Assembly (NCBI GenBank): GCA_030526325.1 | Contig: JAUNCY010000006.1 | Span: forward strand, 1 to 56,686 | Source of the DNA: Bacillota bacterium | Lineage (GTDB): Bacteria; Bacillota; Clostridia; Peptostreptococcales; Anaerovoracaceae | Length of the DNA: 56,686 nucleotides | Direction of reading: 5' to 3' | Notes under the pieces: generated by a model | Databases searched by the model: none | What the model was told of the DNA's origin: nothing | Seen by the model: only the letters and a program-made list of their open reading frames with translations | Translations under genes and position numbers: made by a program | In this document: positions 1 through 9,345 of the stretch, in pieces | How the letters are laid out: every line of letters starts with the position of its first letter | Numbering within the stretch: the first letter of the stretch is position 1

Positions 1-11
1 AATACTTTCAT
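1..11 (-). CDS. 5' end of an unidentified gene, running off the window
   Basis: On the minus strand an ATG at position 11 follows a good Shine-Dalgarno stretch (GGAGGAG, four bases upstream) and opens a frame M-K-V before the window ends. It lies 62 bases downstream of the crotonase stop, in the same direction, so it may be the next gene of that transcript. Nothing can be said about the product. Confidence 0.4.
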
Positions 12-73
12 GCTTCTCCTCCGTTTCCTGATATGTTTCTTTTAATTTAACTGAATCTTTCAGAAACAGCCCT

Positions 74-853
74 TTATTTGTATTTATACGGCTTGTGATC
101 TCTCTTTTCAAGAAATGCCGACATTGCTTCATATTTATCCTCTGTATCGTAGCACATTGCAAATTTCTCGGTTTCGTACGCAAAAGCCTCTTCACGGCTC
201 ATTTCACGACCCTTATCTATACATTCCTTCATCGTTTTCATGGCCATGGGAGCTTTGTCCGCAATATCTGCTGCCAGCTCCATGGTTTTTTCTGCCAGTG
301 CTTCCTTTTCCACAACAAACTGAACAAGGCCCAGACGGTAAGCCTCCTCTGCATCTATTATTCTGCCTGTATAGAGCAGTTCCTTTGCTCTGGCTTTGCC
401 TACAGCATCCGCAAGAGTTTTAGTGCTTCCCCAGCCCGGAATTGTACCCAGCTTAATGGTAGGCATCCCCATCTTCATATTGTCCGAAGCCACTGTGATG
501 TCGCTCACCAGCACCACCTCCATTCCGCCTCCCAGGCAGAATCCGTGTACGGAGCATATTACCGGAACACGGCATGACGCTATCGCGTTTATGCATTTTT
601 TACCGAGTCCTCCGAACTCAAAAGCGGCATCGCCTGTGGTTTTGATTTCTTCTTTAATATCGCCGCCTACAGAAAATGCTCTTTCTCCGTTAGCATTAAT
701 AACTGCGCAGTATACTTCCCTGTCATTTTCGATTTCGTCGAAAGCAGCCGTCAGCTCATTAATGAGCTCCGAGTTGAACGCATTCATAGCTTCCGGACGG
801 TTCAGAGTGACCTGCGCAATATGATTTTCTTTTTTATAAATAATATAACTCAT
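74..853 (-). CDS. enoyl-CoA hydratase/isomerase family protein (crotonase fold)
   Basis: A 259-residue crotonase-superfamily protein of normal length, expected to act in the cytosol on acyl-CoA thioesters. The oxyanion-hole and CoA-binding segments are visible (S61-V-G-G-D near residue 61; H103-G-F-C-L-G-G-G). Glu112 in GGGME corresponds to catalytic Glu144 of rat enoyl-CoA hydratase. The second catalytic glutamate (Glu164 in rat, in PEI) is Thr132 here, in M-P-T-I. A classical two-glutamate hydration of crotonyl-CoA is therefore doubtful; an isomerase or another crotonase-type reaction is more likely. The start is an ATG preceded by GGAAGG at a slightly long spacing. It has its own promoter and is separated by a terminator from the operon upstream. 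No acyl-CoA dehydrogenase or thiolase is visible in the window, so the pathway is unknown. Confidence 0.85.
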   Translation of the reverse strand: MSYIIYKKENHIAQVTLNRPEAMNAFNSELINELTAAFDEIENDREVYCAVINANGERAFSVGGDIKEEIKTTGDAAFEFGGLGKKCINAIASCRVPVICSVHGFCLGGGMEVVLVSDITVASDNMKMGMPTIKLGTIPGWGSTKTLADAVGKARAKELLYTGRIIDAEEAYRLGLVQFVVEKEALAEKTMELAADIADKAPMAMKTMKECIDKGREMSREEAFAYETEKFAMCYDTEDKYEAMSAFLEKRDHKPYKYK

Positions 854-885
854 ATCAATTTGTACCTTCCGTTCTGATTTATTCT

Positions 886-913
886 ATTGTATAACAAAGG
901 TTTTTATTTTCAA
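886..913 (-). promoter_or_regulatory. SigA-type promoter of the crotonase gene
   Basis: Reading the minus strand, TTGAAA (908-913) and TACAAT (886-891) are separated by 16 bases. The pair lies between the upstream operon's terminator and the ribosome binding site of the crotonase gene. It matches the vegetative consensus well, but it is a pattern match only. Confidence 0.5.
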
Positions 914-938
914 ACATATTTTGCCAATAAGCCTGTCA

Positions 939-964
939 TTTTAAAAGGGGCGCCAAAGCACCCC
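939..964 (-). terminator. intrinsic terminator of the zapA-mutS2-argS-TPR operon
   Basis: On the minus strand a 7-bp stem GGGGTGC/GCGCCCC (one G-U pair) with a four-base loop is followed by a short T-rich run. It starts 14 bases after the TPR gene stop codon. Confidence 0.7.
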
Positions 965-977
965 GTTTTCCCCGATA

Positions 978-2189
978 TTAATTTGCCGCTCCGTTTTTCG
1001 CCTTTTCAAGTTCGGTTCTCCAGAGCTTTGTAATTTCCTCACCCGGAGCCATCTCCTCAGCCTTTGCCAGAGTCTCCTCCGCAAGATCAAGCTTTCCGCC
1101 GTTAATATATACTGCCGCAAGATTGCATAACAGTTCCGGGTCGTTATCCTCTATCAGAGCAGCTTTTTTAAAATACTTTTCCGCATTATCGAAATCTGAC
1201 AGCGAAGCATAGCACAGCCCCAGTTCATTATAGGCATCGCTTTGTGACGGTTTTATCCTTGCCACTTCGGTGAAGAAGAAAATCGCCTTTTCATACTCGC
1301 CGAGCTTTCTGTAGGCAAGTCCTATGAAGAACAGAAGATTCCACCACTCCTTATATTTTTCGTAAAGAGGCAACAGAATATCAAGACCGTTCTGCGCTCT
1401 GTCGTTCATTACCTCAAGATATCCCTTTTCGTAAATAATGAGATCGTCAACCTGTCCCATTCTCTCCCTGACATCCTCAGCCATTGCCTCTTCTTTTGTA
1501 AGCGACAGGAACTTTGTCCACACTTCCTTAGCTTCTGCATAAAGCTTTTTGTTCATATAGAAGAACCCCAGGAAATAATAGCTCTGGTCATAATCCGGGA
1601 ATTCTTTAGTGAGCTTCTCGAACGCTTTTACAGATTCCTCCCTGAAAGCAGCCTTTTTCGCAGCATCCTCTTCTTCCTCATTCATATAAATGTCTCTGCA
1701 TGCTCTCGCATAATTATAGAGAGCTTCCGGCGAATCTGGAAGTCTGGGATCTCTCACAGCAGGGGTTCCGATGGGCGCATCCTTTCTGCTCCATCTGTCA
1801 TAAATGTCGGTAGCTCTGAAAAGAATAGCCGCTTCCATATATTTTCCGCTTTGAGCCATGTCTATACCGCTTCCCAGCATAACCAGGTACAGTCCTTTAA
1901 TATTGTATTTGAGAAATCTTTTATACTGTTCCGCATAAGGGAAATTTGCATCAGCGCCTATAACAAAAGTCATAGCCTGGGCAGCAGCAGCCGGCGAAAA
2001 TCCCATCTTTCCGTTCCCGGTTTTCTGCGCCTCTTTTTCGAGAACGTCCAGAGAAACAGGAATAGGAATTCCCTTCAAGAACCTGAGATTCTGATGTCTG
2101 TCTATGAATTCATCACTTAAATTTATGAAAACTATCTTGTCCAAAGCCGCCTTGAAATACTTTTCAACTTTGCTTGCCAATTTAATCAC
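978..2189 (-). CDS. tetratricopeptide repeat protein
   Basis: A 403-residue protein with no signal peptide. Helical TPR units are clear in the C-terminal third (about residues 280-395, with typical A-Y-x-x-L-G and P-x-x-x-x-a-y-x-x-L-G-x-x-Y spacing) and there is a more degenerate set around residues 155-240. The N-terminal ~130 residues have no motif I recognise. TPRs mediate protein-protein contacts; the partner is unknown. It is the last gene of a long minus-strand operon, 12 bases after the DUF4080 radical SAM gene, and is followed by a terminator. Confidence 0.8.
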   Translation of the reverse strand: MIKLASKVEKYFKAALDKIVFINLSDEFIDRHQNLRFLKGIPIPVSLDVLEKEAQKTGNGKMGFSPAAAAQAMTFVIGADANFPYAEQYKRFLKYNIKGLYLVMLGSGIDMAQSGKYMEAAILFRATDIYDRWSRKDAPIGTPAVRDPRLPDSPEALYNYARACRDIYMNEEEEDAAKKAAFREESVKAFEKLTKEFPDYDQSYYFLGFFYMNKKLYAEAKEVWTKFLSLTKEEAMAEDVRERMGQVDDLIIYEKGYLEVMNDRAQNGLDILLPLYEKYKEWWNLLFFIGLAYRKLGEYEKAIFFFTEVARIKPSQSDAYNELGLCYASLSDFDNAEKYFKKAALIEDNDPELLCNLAAVYINGGKLDLAEETLAKAEEMAPGEEITKLWRTELEKAKNGAAN

Positions 2190-2201
2190 CTCCGGATTAC
2201 A

Positions 2202-3872
2202 CTATATTCTTCTGCAGAGAGCCCTGCCTCCGGCATCTTTTATGCCGGGATAAAAAACAAGCAGCCTTTTGCCGCCGGTTTTTCTCAGTTCCGTACCATA
2301 TGCGGCAAATTCATCCACATTATATTCAAATGCCATGTAATTAACCTTTTTTATCAGCACCTTTGACGAATTTCCTTCTCCTTCGCCCCCGGAATCAGAG
2401 CGGAGATATTCGTGTACTCTGTCGGAATACTCTCTGTCCGAAAATGAAGAAGGCGATGCCACGCTTATTCTATCATAAAGCAGAAGCTCCTTCAAACCCT
2501 CATTAAGCCCGCAGCCGCTTTTCTCTATATATTTCCGCAAAATGTCGTAAAGCCCGTTTTTGCTTTGCGATGCGGCATGGTATCCCTCTTCATAATAAAA
2601 AACAGCAAGATCTTCATAAAATTCAAAAGGTGTTTTCCCTGAGCTTTCAATCATGTATTTCAGAGTGCTTCGAAATCCCGGCTTGTTGTAATAAAGCTCC
2701 AGAACATTTTCTATCATCTTTAATCGGATTATCTCCTCAGCACTGATATATTTATTTGATATAACTTCGTAAGGCTCCCTTTCTCTGAATATGTATCCAT
2801 GCTCGTCCGCCCGGTTTCTTATTTCCGTCCCTTTCAGCAGCTTTAAAAAACCAAGCTGAAGGTCGTCCGGCCCCAGTTCGTAAACCTGATTAAACGAATC
2901 TCCGAAATCAGCGAAAGTTTCATAAGGCAGACCCGCAATAAGATCCAGATGAACATGAACATTTCTTCCGGAGAGAATCTTCAGTGTGTTTTTTTTAAGT
3001 TTTTCAAAATCAACCTTTCTTCTGCATGCCTCAAGGACTCTGTCATGGGCGGACTGAACTCCGATTTCAACCTGAAAAAGTCCTTCACGGGCTGTTTCAA
3101 ATGCCTCCAGCATTTCATCGGAAATCCTGTCTCCGCACAGTTCAAAATGAAAATTCGTAACCCCGTTATCATTTTCAATAAGGAATTTCATAATTTCAGC
3201 GGCCCGCTCCGTATCAACATTGAAGGTTCTGTCCACAAACTTCACCTGTCGGACTTTTCTTTCAAGAAAATATTCAAGTTCTTTTTTCACCCTTTCCATG
3301 GGAAAAAGCCTCACGCCTCTGCTCACCGATGAAAGACAGAAACTGCAGCTGTACGGACAGCCCCTGGCAGATTCGTAGTAAACTATCTTATCCGGGTCAG
3401 GGTCTGAAGATGTGTAAGGAAACGAAATTGCGTCAGGCTCTGCCGGCGAACCCGTTATAATCCGTTCCCCGAAATCCCTTACACCTTCCGCAAGCATCTC
3501 CACCACTCCGCAAAACACCTTGTCTCCTTCGCCCCGAATGACAAGATCTATTTCCGGAACCCTGTTAAGCAGTTCTTCGGAGTCATAACTGACCTCAGGC
3601 CCGCCCACAATAATTTTAATTTCGGGATCGGATCTTTTAATGTCTTTAATCAGGCCCTCAATCCGGCTTATATTCCATATGTAGCACGAAAAGCACACCG
3701 CATCGTATCCGCCTCTCATAATCTCCATGTAGACGGACATGTCATCATTATTTATTGTGAATTCCTTTATTTCCAGCAAATCACGATAAATACCTGCACT
3801 TTCGTACAGGTATTTTAAAGCCAGATTCGAATGAATGTATTTTGTATTTAAAGTTGTAAGCAAAATCTTCAT
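2202..3872 (-). CDS. B12-binding-domain radical SAM protein (DUF4080 type)
   Basis: A 556-residue protein. The N-terminal ~140 residues resemble a cobalamin-binding Rossmann fold (MKILLTTLNTKYIHSNLALKY, then G-G-P-E-V-S near residue 91). A radical SAM core follows with the cluster motif C-P-Y-S-C-S-F-C (Cx3Cx2C, about residues 172-179). The C-terminal ~200 residues match the DUF4080 arrangement. The family is related to B12-dependent methyltransferases/MiaB-like enzymes, but its substrate is unknown. The gene is 21 bases downstream of another radical SAM gene and is followed at 12 bases by the TPR gene. The oxygen-sensitive cofactor fits an anaerobe. Confidence 0.82.
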   Translation of the reverse strand: MKILLTTLNTKYIHSNLALKYLYESAGIYRDLLEIKEFTINNDDMSVYMEIMRGGYDAVCFSCYIWNISRIEGLIKDIKRSDPEIKIIVGGPEVSYDSEELLNRVPEIDLVIRGEGDKVFCGVVEMLAEGVRDFGERIITGSPAEPDAISFPYTSSDPDPDKIVYYESARGCPYSCSFCLSSVSRGVRLFPMERVKKELEYFLERKVRQVKFVDRTFNVDTERAAEIMKFLIENDNGVTNFHFELCGDRISDEMLEAFETAREGLFQVEIGVQSAHDRVLEACRRKVDFEKLKKNTLKILSGRNVHVHLDLIAGLPYETFADFGDSFNQVYELGPDDLQLGFLKLLKGTEIRNRADEHGYIFREREPYEVISNKYISAEEIIRLKMIENVLELYYNKPGFRSTLKYMIESSGKTPFEFYEDLAVFYYEEGYHAASQSKNGLYDILRKYIEKSGCGLNEGLKELLLYDRISVASPSSFSDREYSDRVHEYLRSDSGGEGEGNSSKVLIKKVNYMAFEYNVDEFAAYGTELRKTGGKRLLVFYPGIKDAGGRALCRRI

Positions 3873-3893
3873 ACAATTCCTCTAAGATAATAA

Positions 3894-4766
3894 TTAAAGC
3901 ATTCGGAAACGTTCATCCTTTATAAGTCTGGTGTGTTTCAGCGCACTGTCAATGCCGCTCAGCAGCTTTTCCTTGTCATAAGGAAGATCTCCCCGGAGGG
4001 AAATGTAGTTCGAAGCATGATTGCTTCTAAAAACGCATTTCTTTTTCAAATCAATGTTCCTGATAAGCTCTGCCGTCTCAATCAGCACTTCTACCGGCGA
4101 CAGGAGTTCAAATTTTCCGGTGGTTATATCTTTATAAAGAGGAGCCTCCGGCTCAACCATCAGCGTAAGCAGACCGACATACGAAGGTTCCATTCTGCTG
4201 ATAAGTTTTCCGGACTCAACAGCATGCTCTCTCCAGTTGTCTTTCCCGCCAAGTCCCGAAATGAAGGTTACCGAGGACTGAATTCCGGCATCGTTAAGCT
4301 TATGACATGCCTCAACCATTTCGTCGGGGGTAACGCCTTTTTTTACAGCCTTCAGTATTTCAGCGCTTCCGGACTCAACACCCATATAGGCTATTCCCAG
4401 TCCGTTTTCCCTGAGTTCCCTGAGTTCCTGAGGCGTCTTTCTTATTATATCATGAGGAGCCGCATAGATTCCCACCCGCTGACATTCCGGCAGAGTAGTG
4501 TGAATCTTGTCTAAAATTCTCAAAAGGCTCGAATTCGGCAGAACAAGAGCATCGCCGTCCGCAAGAAATACCTTCTCAATGTATCTGTATCTCATTCTTG
4601 CAAGATCAAAATCTTCAAGAACCTCTTCAATATTCCTTATTCTGAATTTCTTATCTTTGTACATGCTGCAGAAGGTGCAGTCATTATGAGCGCAGCCGAT
4701 AGTGGCCTGAACTATCAGGCTGTATGCCTCGCTTGGAGGTCTGAATACATTGCCTTCATATCTCAT
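3894..4766 (-). CDS. radical SAM protein, Elp3/HemN-like, Cx4Cx2C cluster motif
   Basis: A 290-residue radical SAM enzyme. The cluster motif is C-A-H-N-D-C-T-F-C (about residues 25-33), a Cx4Cx2C spacing rather than the classical Cx3Cx2C. A GVESGS-type SAM-binding strand lies near residue 129. The N-terminal F-R-P-P-S-E-A signature is shared with the gene at 48542-49564, so the two are paralogues. The substrate is unknown. It sits 27 bases downstream of argS in one operon. The start is the ATG giving MRYEGNVFRPPSEA, matching the paralogue's conserved N-terminus. Confidence 0.82.
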   Translation of the reverse strand: MRYEGNVFRPPSEAYSLIVQATIGCAHNDCTFCSMYKDKKFRIRNIEEVLEDFDLARMRYRYIEKVFLADGDALVLPNSSLLRILDKIHTTLPECQRVGIYAAPHDIIRKTPQELRELRENGLGIAYMGVESGSAEILKAVKKGVTPDEMVEACHKLNDAGIQSSVTFISGLGGKDNWREHAVESGKLISRMEPSYVGLLTLMVEPEAPLYKDITTGKFELLSPVEVLIETAELIRNIDLKKKCVFRSNHASNYISLRGDLPYDKEKLLSGIDSALKHTRLIKDERFRML

Positions 4767-4793
4767 ATATAAATCGTTCCTTTCCGAAAAATA

Positions 4794-6494
4794 CTACATT
4801 CTCTCAGGTGCTTCCATTCCCAGAAGAGAAAGACCGTTAAGAAGAGTCTGTCTTGCGGCATCAACCAGCAGCAGCTTTGCTTTCTGCTCCTCTTCGTTCT
4901 CAACAATAATATGTTCATCGTGATAGAACTTGTTGAACGCCTGAGCCACGTCAATAATATGTCTTGCCGCTACCGACGGTTCATATTTGTCTGCCGAATC
5001 CTGAACAACCTGCGGGAATCTGAGAATAAGCTTGGTAAGCTCATATGCGCTTTCCCCTGTTATATAGCTGTAATCCACATTTGTGTCAATATTCACCTTT
5101 GCGTTTCTGAGTACGCTGCAGGCTCTGGCATGTGTATACTGCACATAAGGTCCTGTTTCTCCTTCAAAGTTGAGAACCTTATCCCACGAGAATGTGTAAT
5201 CCTTTATTCGGTTGTTGGAAAGTTCCTGGAAAACAACAGCGCCGATACCTACCTGTTTTGCCACCTTGTCTATATCCTCACATCCGGAATTTTTCTCTTT
5301 GATAATTTCTGCAGTCTTTTCCACAGCTCTGTTGAGAACATCTTCAAGAAAGACAACCTTTCCTTTTCTTGTAGACATAGTTCCGTCGTCAAGGCTTACA
5401 AGCCCGAAATTGATGTGAACGCACTGATCCGCCCAGTCGAATCCCATTAATTCTATTATTTTGAACCACTGCTGGAAATGCAGATTCTGCTGTGCCGCAA
5501 CAACATATATATTCTTGTCAAAGTTATAGTGTTCCTTTCTGTAGACCGCTGCGGCAATATCCCTTGTGATATAGAGAGTTGATCCGTCCTTCTTTCTGAT
5601 TAATGCCGGGCTCATTCCGTATTCGGACAGGTCTACAATTTCAGCACCGTCTGACTTCTGAAGAAGACCCTTTTCGGCCATCATATCCGTAATTCTGTCC
5701 ATCTTGTCGGAGTAGAAGCTTTCTCCCGCATACGAATCAAATGTAATTCCGAGCATGTCGTATACACGGCTGAATTCCTTGAGGCTTTCCTCTCTGAACC
5801 ACTTCCAGAGTTCAACCTCTTCCGCTTCGCCGTCTTCCAGTTTTTTAAATACTTCCCTTGCCTCATCCTCAAGCTCCGGATGCGCTTCTGCCTCTTCGTG
5901 GAACTTTACATACAGACCGAGAAGAGTTTTTATCGGCTCATTTTCCACTTCTTCTTTATTTCCCCATTTTCTGTAAGCCACTATCATTTTCCCGAACTGT
6001 GTTCCGTAATCGCCGAGATGATTGATTCTGATTGTCTCATAGCCCAGAAAATCGTAGATTTTGTAAATTGCGTTCCCGATAACTGTACTTCTTATATGCC
6101 CGATGTGGAACGGTTTTGCAATGTTCGGTGAGGAGTATTCGACAATTACTTTTTTTCCTGCGCCGACACTGCTTCCGCCGTATTTTGCGCCCTTATCCAT
6201 TACTTCCTCAAGGGTTGACTGAACCACTGCCTTTTTATTAAGAAAGAAGTTTACGTATCCTCCCTTGTTTTCTACCTTTTCGAAAGTCTCCGCTTCCGAT
6301 AATTCTCCGGCAATGCCTTCCGCAATAAGATTAGGCGCTTTTCTCATTGTCTTTGCCAGTTTAAAGCACGGAAATGCAAAATCTCCCATTTCGCTGTTTG
6401 GCGGAATTTCTATCATCCCTGTAATTTCATTAAGTTCAAGGCCTTCGGTCTTCTCTTTTAAAGCCTCTGCTACCTGCTGTTTAAAATCTGTCAT
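4794..6494 (-). CDS. argS: arginine-tRNA ligase
   Basis: A 566-residue class I aminoacyl-tRNA synthetase that charges tRNA-Arg. Visible features are the arginyl-specific N-terminal add-1 domain (residues 1-100), the HIGH motif as H-I-G-H-I-R-S-T (about 132-139), a KMSKS-like loop M-S-T-R-K-G-K (about 368-374), and the C-terminal DALR anticodon-binding domain beginning near 450. The length is normal for the family. The ATG is preceded by GAGGTAAACAA. It is the fourth gene of the zapA-mutS2-DUF523-argS operon. Confidence 0.97.
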   Translation of the reverse strand: MTDFKQQVAEALKEKTEGLELNEITGMIEIPPNSEMGDFAFPCFKLAKTMRKAPNLIAEGIAGELSEAETFEKVENKGGYVNFFLNKKAVVQSTLEEVMDKGAKYGGSSVGAGKKVIVEYSSPNIAKPFHIGHIRSTVIGNAIYKIYDFLGYETIRINHLGDYGTQFGKMIVAYRKWGNKEEVENEPIKTLLGLYVKFHEEAEAHPELEDEAREVFKKLEDGEAEEVELWKWFREESLKEFSRVYDMLGITFDSYAGESFYSDKMDRITDMMAEKGLLQKSDGAEIVDLSEYGMSPALIRKKDGSTLYITRDIAAAVYRKEHYNFDKNIYVVAAQQNLHFQQWFKIIELMGFDWADQCVHINFGLVSLDDGTMSTRKGKVVFLEDVLNRAVEKTAEIIKEKNSGCEDIDKVAKQVGIGAVVFQELSNNRIKDYTFSWDKVLNFEGETGPYVQYTHARACSVLRNAKVNIDTNVDYSYITGESAYELTKLILRFPQVVQDSADKYEPSVAARHIIDVAQAFNKFYHDEHIIVENEEEQKAKLLLVDAARQTLLNGLSLLGMEAPERM

Positions 6495-6509
6495 TTGTTT
6501 ACCTCTTTT

Positions 6510-6968
6510 CTATATCTCAAGTTCGGTAAGAACTTTTATTCCTTTGCTTTTAAATAGTGCCGCCGTTACGCCGTCTCCCGGTACAAGAGTACCGTCAAAC
6601 TGTCCGCTGTATATCAGTCCGCTGCCGCATGAAGGACTTTTAGCTTTCATAATTGCGGCAATCTCTTCTCCTTCGCCCGCAGCCTCAATCACCTCTTCTA
6701 ACGCAGAATATGCTCCCAGAAGAAACTTCCGGGTCACATCAGCGCCTTCGCGGCTTACGACCGCAGCCTGTCCCTCTAGTACGCCTTTTCCGGTTCCTCC
6801 GGATATTTCCGACGGAGCCCGGGGAATTTCAAGACCACCCAGGATTTCCGGACAGATTGCAATGCAGCGCTTTCCTCTGCACAGTTCAGACACTTTTTCG
6901 TTATAATTGCTGCCTCCGTTGTACTTGCAGTTTTCTCCCAGAAGGCAGGCGCTCACCGCATATATCAT
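6510..6968 (-). CDS. DUF523 family protein
   Basis: A 152-residue cysteine-rich cytosolic protein. The N-terminal S-A-C-L-L-G-x-x-C-K-Y-N-G and the central K-x-x-S-P-S-C-G-x-G motifs are the signature of DUF523. Conserved cysteines suggest a metal or Fe-S site, but the function is not established. It sits between mutS2 and argS, with 8 bases to the mutS2 stop codon and 15 to the argS start. Confidence 0.85.
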   Translation of the reverse strand: MIYAVSACLLGENCKYNGGSNYNEKVSELCRGKRCIAICPEILGGLEIPRAPSEISGGTGKGVLEGQAAVVSREGADVTRKFLLGAYSALEEVIEAAGEGEEIAAIMKAKSPSCGSGLIYSGQFDGTLVPGDGVTAALFKSKGIKVLTELEI

Positions 6969-6976
6969 CCGCTCAC

Positions 6977-9343
6977 CTACTTTAGCAGAAGAACTGTTAC
7001 TCCTGCCCCTCCTTCATTTATCATTCCCGGTCTAAACTTGTCCACATGCCGGTTCTTCTTAAACAGGGATTTAAGACCCTCTCTGAGAACACCTTCGCCC
7101 TTGCCGTGAATAATTGTAACCTGCTTCAGACCTGCCATAAAGGCATCATCAATATATTTATCCACCAAGACCTCCGCAGCGTCAAGATTGTTGCCCCTTA
7201 CATCAAAGCTGGTGCTTACATTCGCAGTCTTTTCCTTATACATAGCTGCATATTTTGACCTGATCTGCTTTTCCGAAGGCGCGTCCTTAAGTTTCTGAAG
7301 ATCCTTTGCATTGGCGCTTACTTTCATAAGGCCCACCTGCACCATAAGATCACCTTTGCTGTCCGGCTCTGTCAGAACTGTTCCTTCCTGGTCAATATTT
7401 ACCAGATATACATATACTCCAGGTCTGAGTTCGCTGATTCCTATAGGATTTCTGTTTTCCTTTTTGTCCAGGTTCTGAGCATACTCTTCCGATTTGCCTT
7501 TTACCTTTTTTCTGACCTCTTCGAATTTGCGGTTTCTGGCCTTCGGATCGTTTATTTTCTCAAGCTCTCTGAGCTCTTTGAAAACATTGTCCGAAAATTC
7601 CTTCATCTCCTTAACCATGTCCCTGGCCTCTTCTTTGGCCCTGGCCATTATTTTCTCCTTCTGAACGGCAAATTTTTCCTTCTGCTTTTCGAGATCCTCC
7701 CGCATTTTTTTCAATTCTATATTAATAAGAACTGCTTCGTCCCGCTCCTCTTCCGCGCGTTTTCTGTCCATAGCGATTTCTGATATCAGGTCCTCAAACT
7801 CAATATCTCCCTTTTCAAGGAGTTTTTTCGCTTCGCCTATCAGCTCCGCCGGAAGTCCCAGCTTTTCGGAAATTTCAAATGCGTTGGATTTGCCTGCCAT
7901 CCCGATAATCAGCTTATAAGTAGGACTCAGTGTGTTTACATCGAATTCCATGCATCCGTTTTCCACGTTTCGGGTAGTGAGAGCATATTTTTTCAGCTCA
8001 GTGTAATGGGTGGTAGCCATGGTTTTGGCTCCTCTCCCCAGCAGGTAATCCAGTACCGAAATAGCCAGGGCAGCCCCTTCCGTAGGGTCTGTTCCGGCTC
8101 CCAGTTCATCCAGCAGAACAAGGCAGTCCAGGCCGGCCTTGCTGACAATATCCACTATGTTTTTCATATGAGACGAAAACGTGCTCAGGCTCTGCTCTAT
8201 GCTCTGCTCGTCCCCTATATCGGCAAAAACCTCTTTAAACACCGTCATCCTGGTTCCGATTTCTGCAGGAATGTGAAGCCCTGCCTGAGTCATAAGAACC
8301 ATCAGTCCCACGGTTTTCAGTGTTACGGTTTTTCCTCCGGTATTCGGCCCGGTAATTACGAGAGTATCGTAATCCTTTCCCAGACTGACACTCATAGGCA
8401 CTACCGTTTTTCTGTCGATAAGAGGATGCCTGCCCTCTTTGATTATTATATAGCCGTCATCGTTCAGAACCGGCTCAATTGCCTTCATCTGAAGCGCAAG
8501 CTTTGCCTTGGCAAAAGCAAAATCCAGTTTGACGAGAATTTCCTGATTTGCGATAATCCCGTTTGACTGCACAGCCACCATTCCCGACAGCATCTGCAGT
8601 ATCCTTGCCACCTCAGCCTCTTCTTTGAGCTGAAGCTCTCTCATCTCATTGTTGAGATTTACTATTGCCTGAGGCTCTATGAACAGAGTTGCTCCTGTAG
8701 CTGACTGATCGTGTACTATTCCGGCCACCCGGCCTCTGTGCTCCTGCTTTACTGGGATAACATATCTTCCCTGTCTGATGGTTATTATACTGTCCTGAAG
8801 GATATCCTTGTTGTCCCTGGATTGAATTATATGGCTCATCTTTGCTCTGAGCTCTTCATTTTTTCGTATTATTGCTCTGCGTATGCTCCTCAGTTCTGCA
8901 CTGGCTCCGTCGGCAATCTGGTCCTCGGACAGAATGCATCTGTCTATTTCCTCTTCCTCTCTTTTGCAGACGGTAATTCCCGCCGCATAATCGGCGATTA
9001 TCCTGCCCGGCTCCACATCACTTTTGAGATGGGAGACAATGTTTCTTGCCGTATAAAGATTCTGCTTGATTTCCAGCAGTTCTTTCGGAGAAAGGGTCCC
9101 GCCTTTTTCCGCAAGCTTCACAAAATGGACTATTTCATTTATTCCGCCTATAGGGATTGTTCCCTTCTGCACTATCACGGCTGCAGCCTCGGAAGTTTCC
9201 TTCTGCAGATATTCTATTTCGCGAACATCATCCGAAGGCTCCAGCTTAAGCGCCAGTTTTTTTGCGGCTCCCGATACAGCCTGATCCGCAAGCAGCTCTC
9301 TGACTTTATTAAATTCAAGTACTCTTAACGATCTGTCGTTCAT
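6977..9343 (-). CDS. mutS2: endonuclease MutS2 / ribosome-collision rescue ATPase
   Basis: About 788 residues, the usual MutS2 length. MutS core and clamp helices precede a P-loop G-P-N-T-G-G-K-T (about 330-337) and a Walker B region with LVLLDELGAGTDPTEGA. A coiled coil (about 515-630) is followed by a C-terminal Smr nuclease-like domain with F-D-V-R-G and I-I-H-G-K-G (about 705-790). In Bacillus MutS2 splits collided ribosomes (RqcU) and has been linked to recombination control. The ATG at 9343 is preferred over a TTG two codons upstream because AGGGG lies six bases before it. The start is two bases from the zapA stop codon, which suggests translational coupling. Confidence 0.95.
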   Translation of the reverse strand: MNDRSLRVLEFNKVRELLADQAVSGAAKKLALKLEPSDDVREIEYLQKETSEAAAVIVQKGTIPIGGINEIVHFVKLAEKGGTLSPKELLEIKQNLYTARNIVSHLKSDVEPGRIIADYAAGITVCKREEEEIDRCILSEDQIADGASAELRSIRRAIIRKNEELRAKMSHIIQSRDNKDILQDSIITIRQGRYVIPVKQEHRGRVAGIVHDQSATGATLFIEPQAIVNLNNEMRELQLKEEAEVARILQMLSGMVAVQSNGIIANQEILVKLDFAFAKAKLALQMKAIEPVLNDDGYIIIKEGRHPLIDRKTVVPMSVSLGKDYDTLVITGPNTGGKTVTLKTVGLMVLMTQAGLHIPAEIGTRMTVFKEVFADIGDEQSIEQSLSTFSSHMKNIVDIVSKAGLDCLVLLDELGAGTDPTEGAALAISVLDYLLGRGAKTMATTHYTELKKYALTTRNVENGCMEFDVNTLSPTYKLIIGMAGKSNAFEISEKLGLPAELIGEAKKLLEKGDIEFEDLISEIAMDRKRAEEERDEAVLINIELKKMREDLEKQKEKFAVQKEKIMARAKEEARDMVKEMKEFSDNVFKELRELEKINDPKARNRKFEEVRKKVKGKSEEYAQNLDKKENRNPIGISELRPGVYVYLVNIDQEGTVLTEPDSKGDLMVQVGLMKVSANAKDLQKLKDAPSEKQIRSKYAAMYKEKTANVSTSFDVRGNNLDAAEVLVDKYIDDAFMAGLKQVTIIHGKGEGVLREGLKSLFKKNRHVDKFRPGMINEGGAGVTVLLLK

Positions 9344-9345
9344 AA

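Noticed and set aside
95-577. Long plus-strand frame opposite the crotonase gene
   Set aside because: It is the antisense shadow of the crotonase gene, with no RBS and no recognisable protein. The same applies to the other plus-strand frames opposite argS, mutS2, pheT, lon, clpX and the mur genes.
4763-4954. 63-codon frame overlapping the argS 3' end
   Set aside because: It lies out of frame inside argS and has no RBS or homology.
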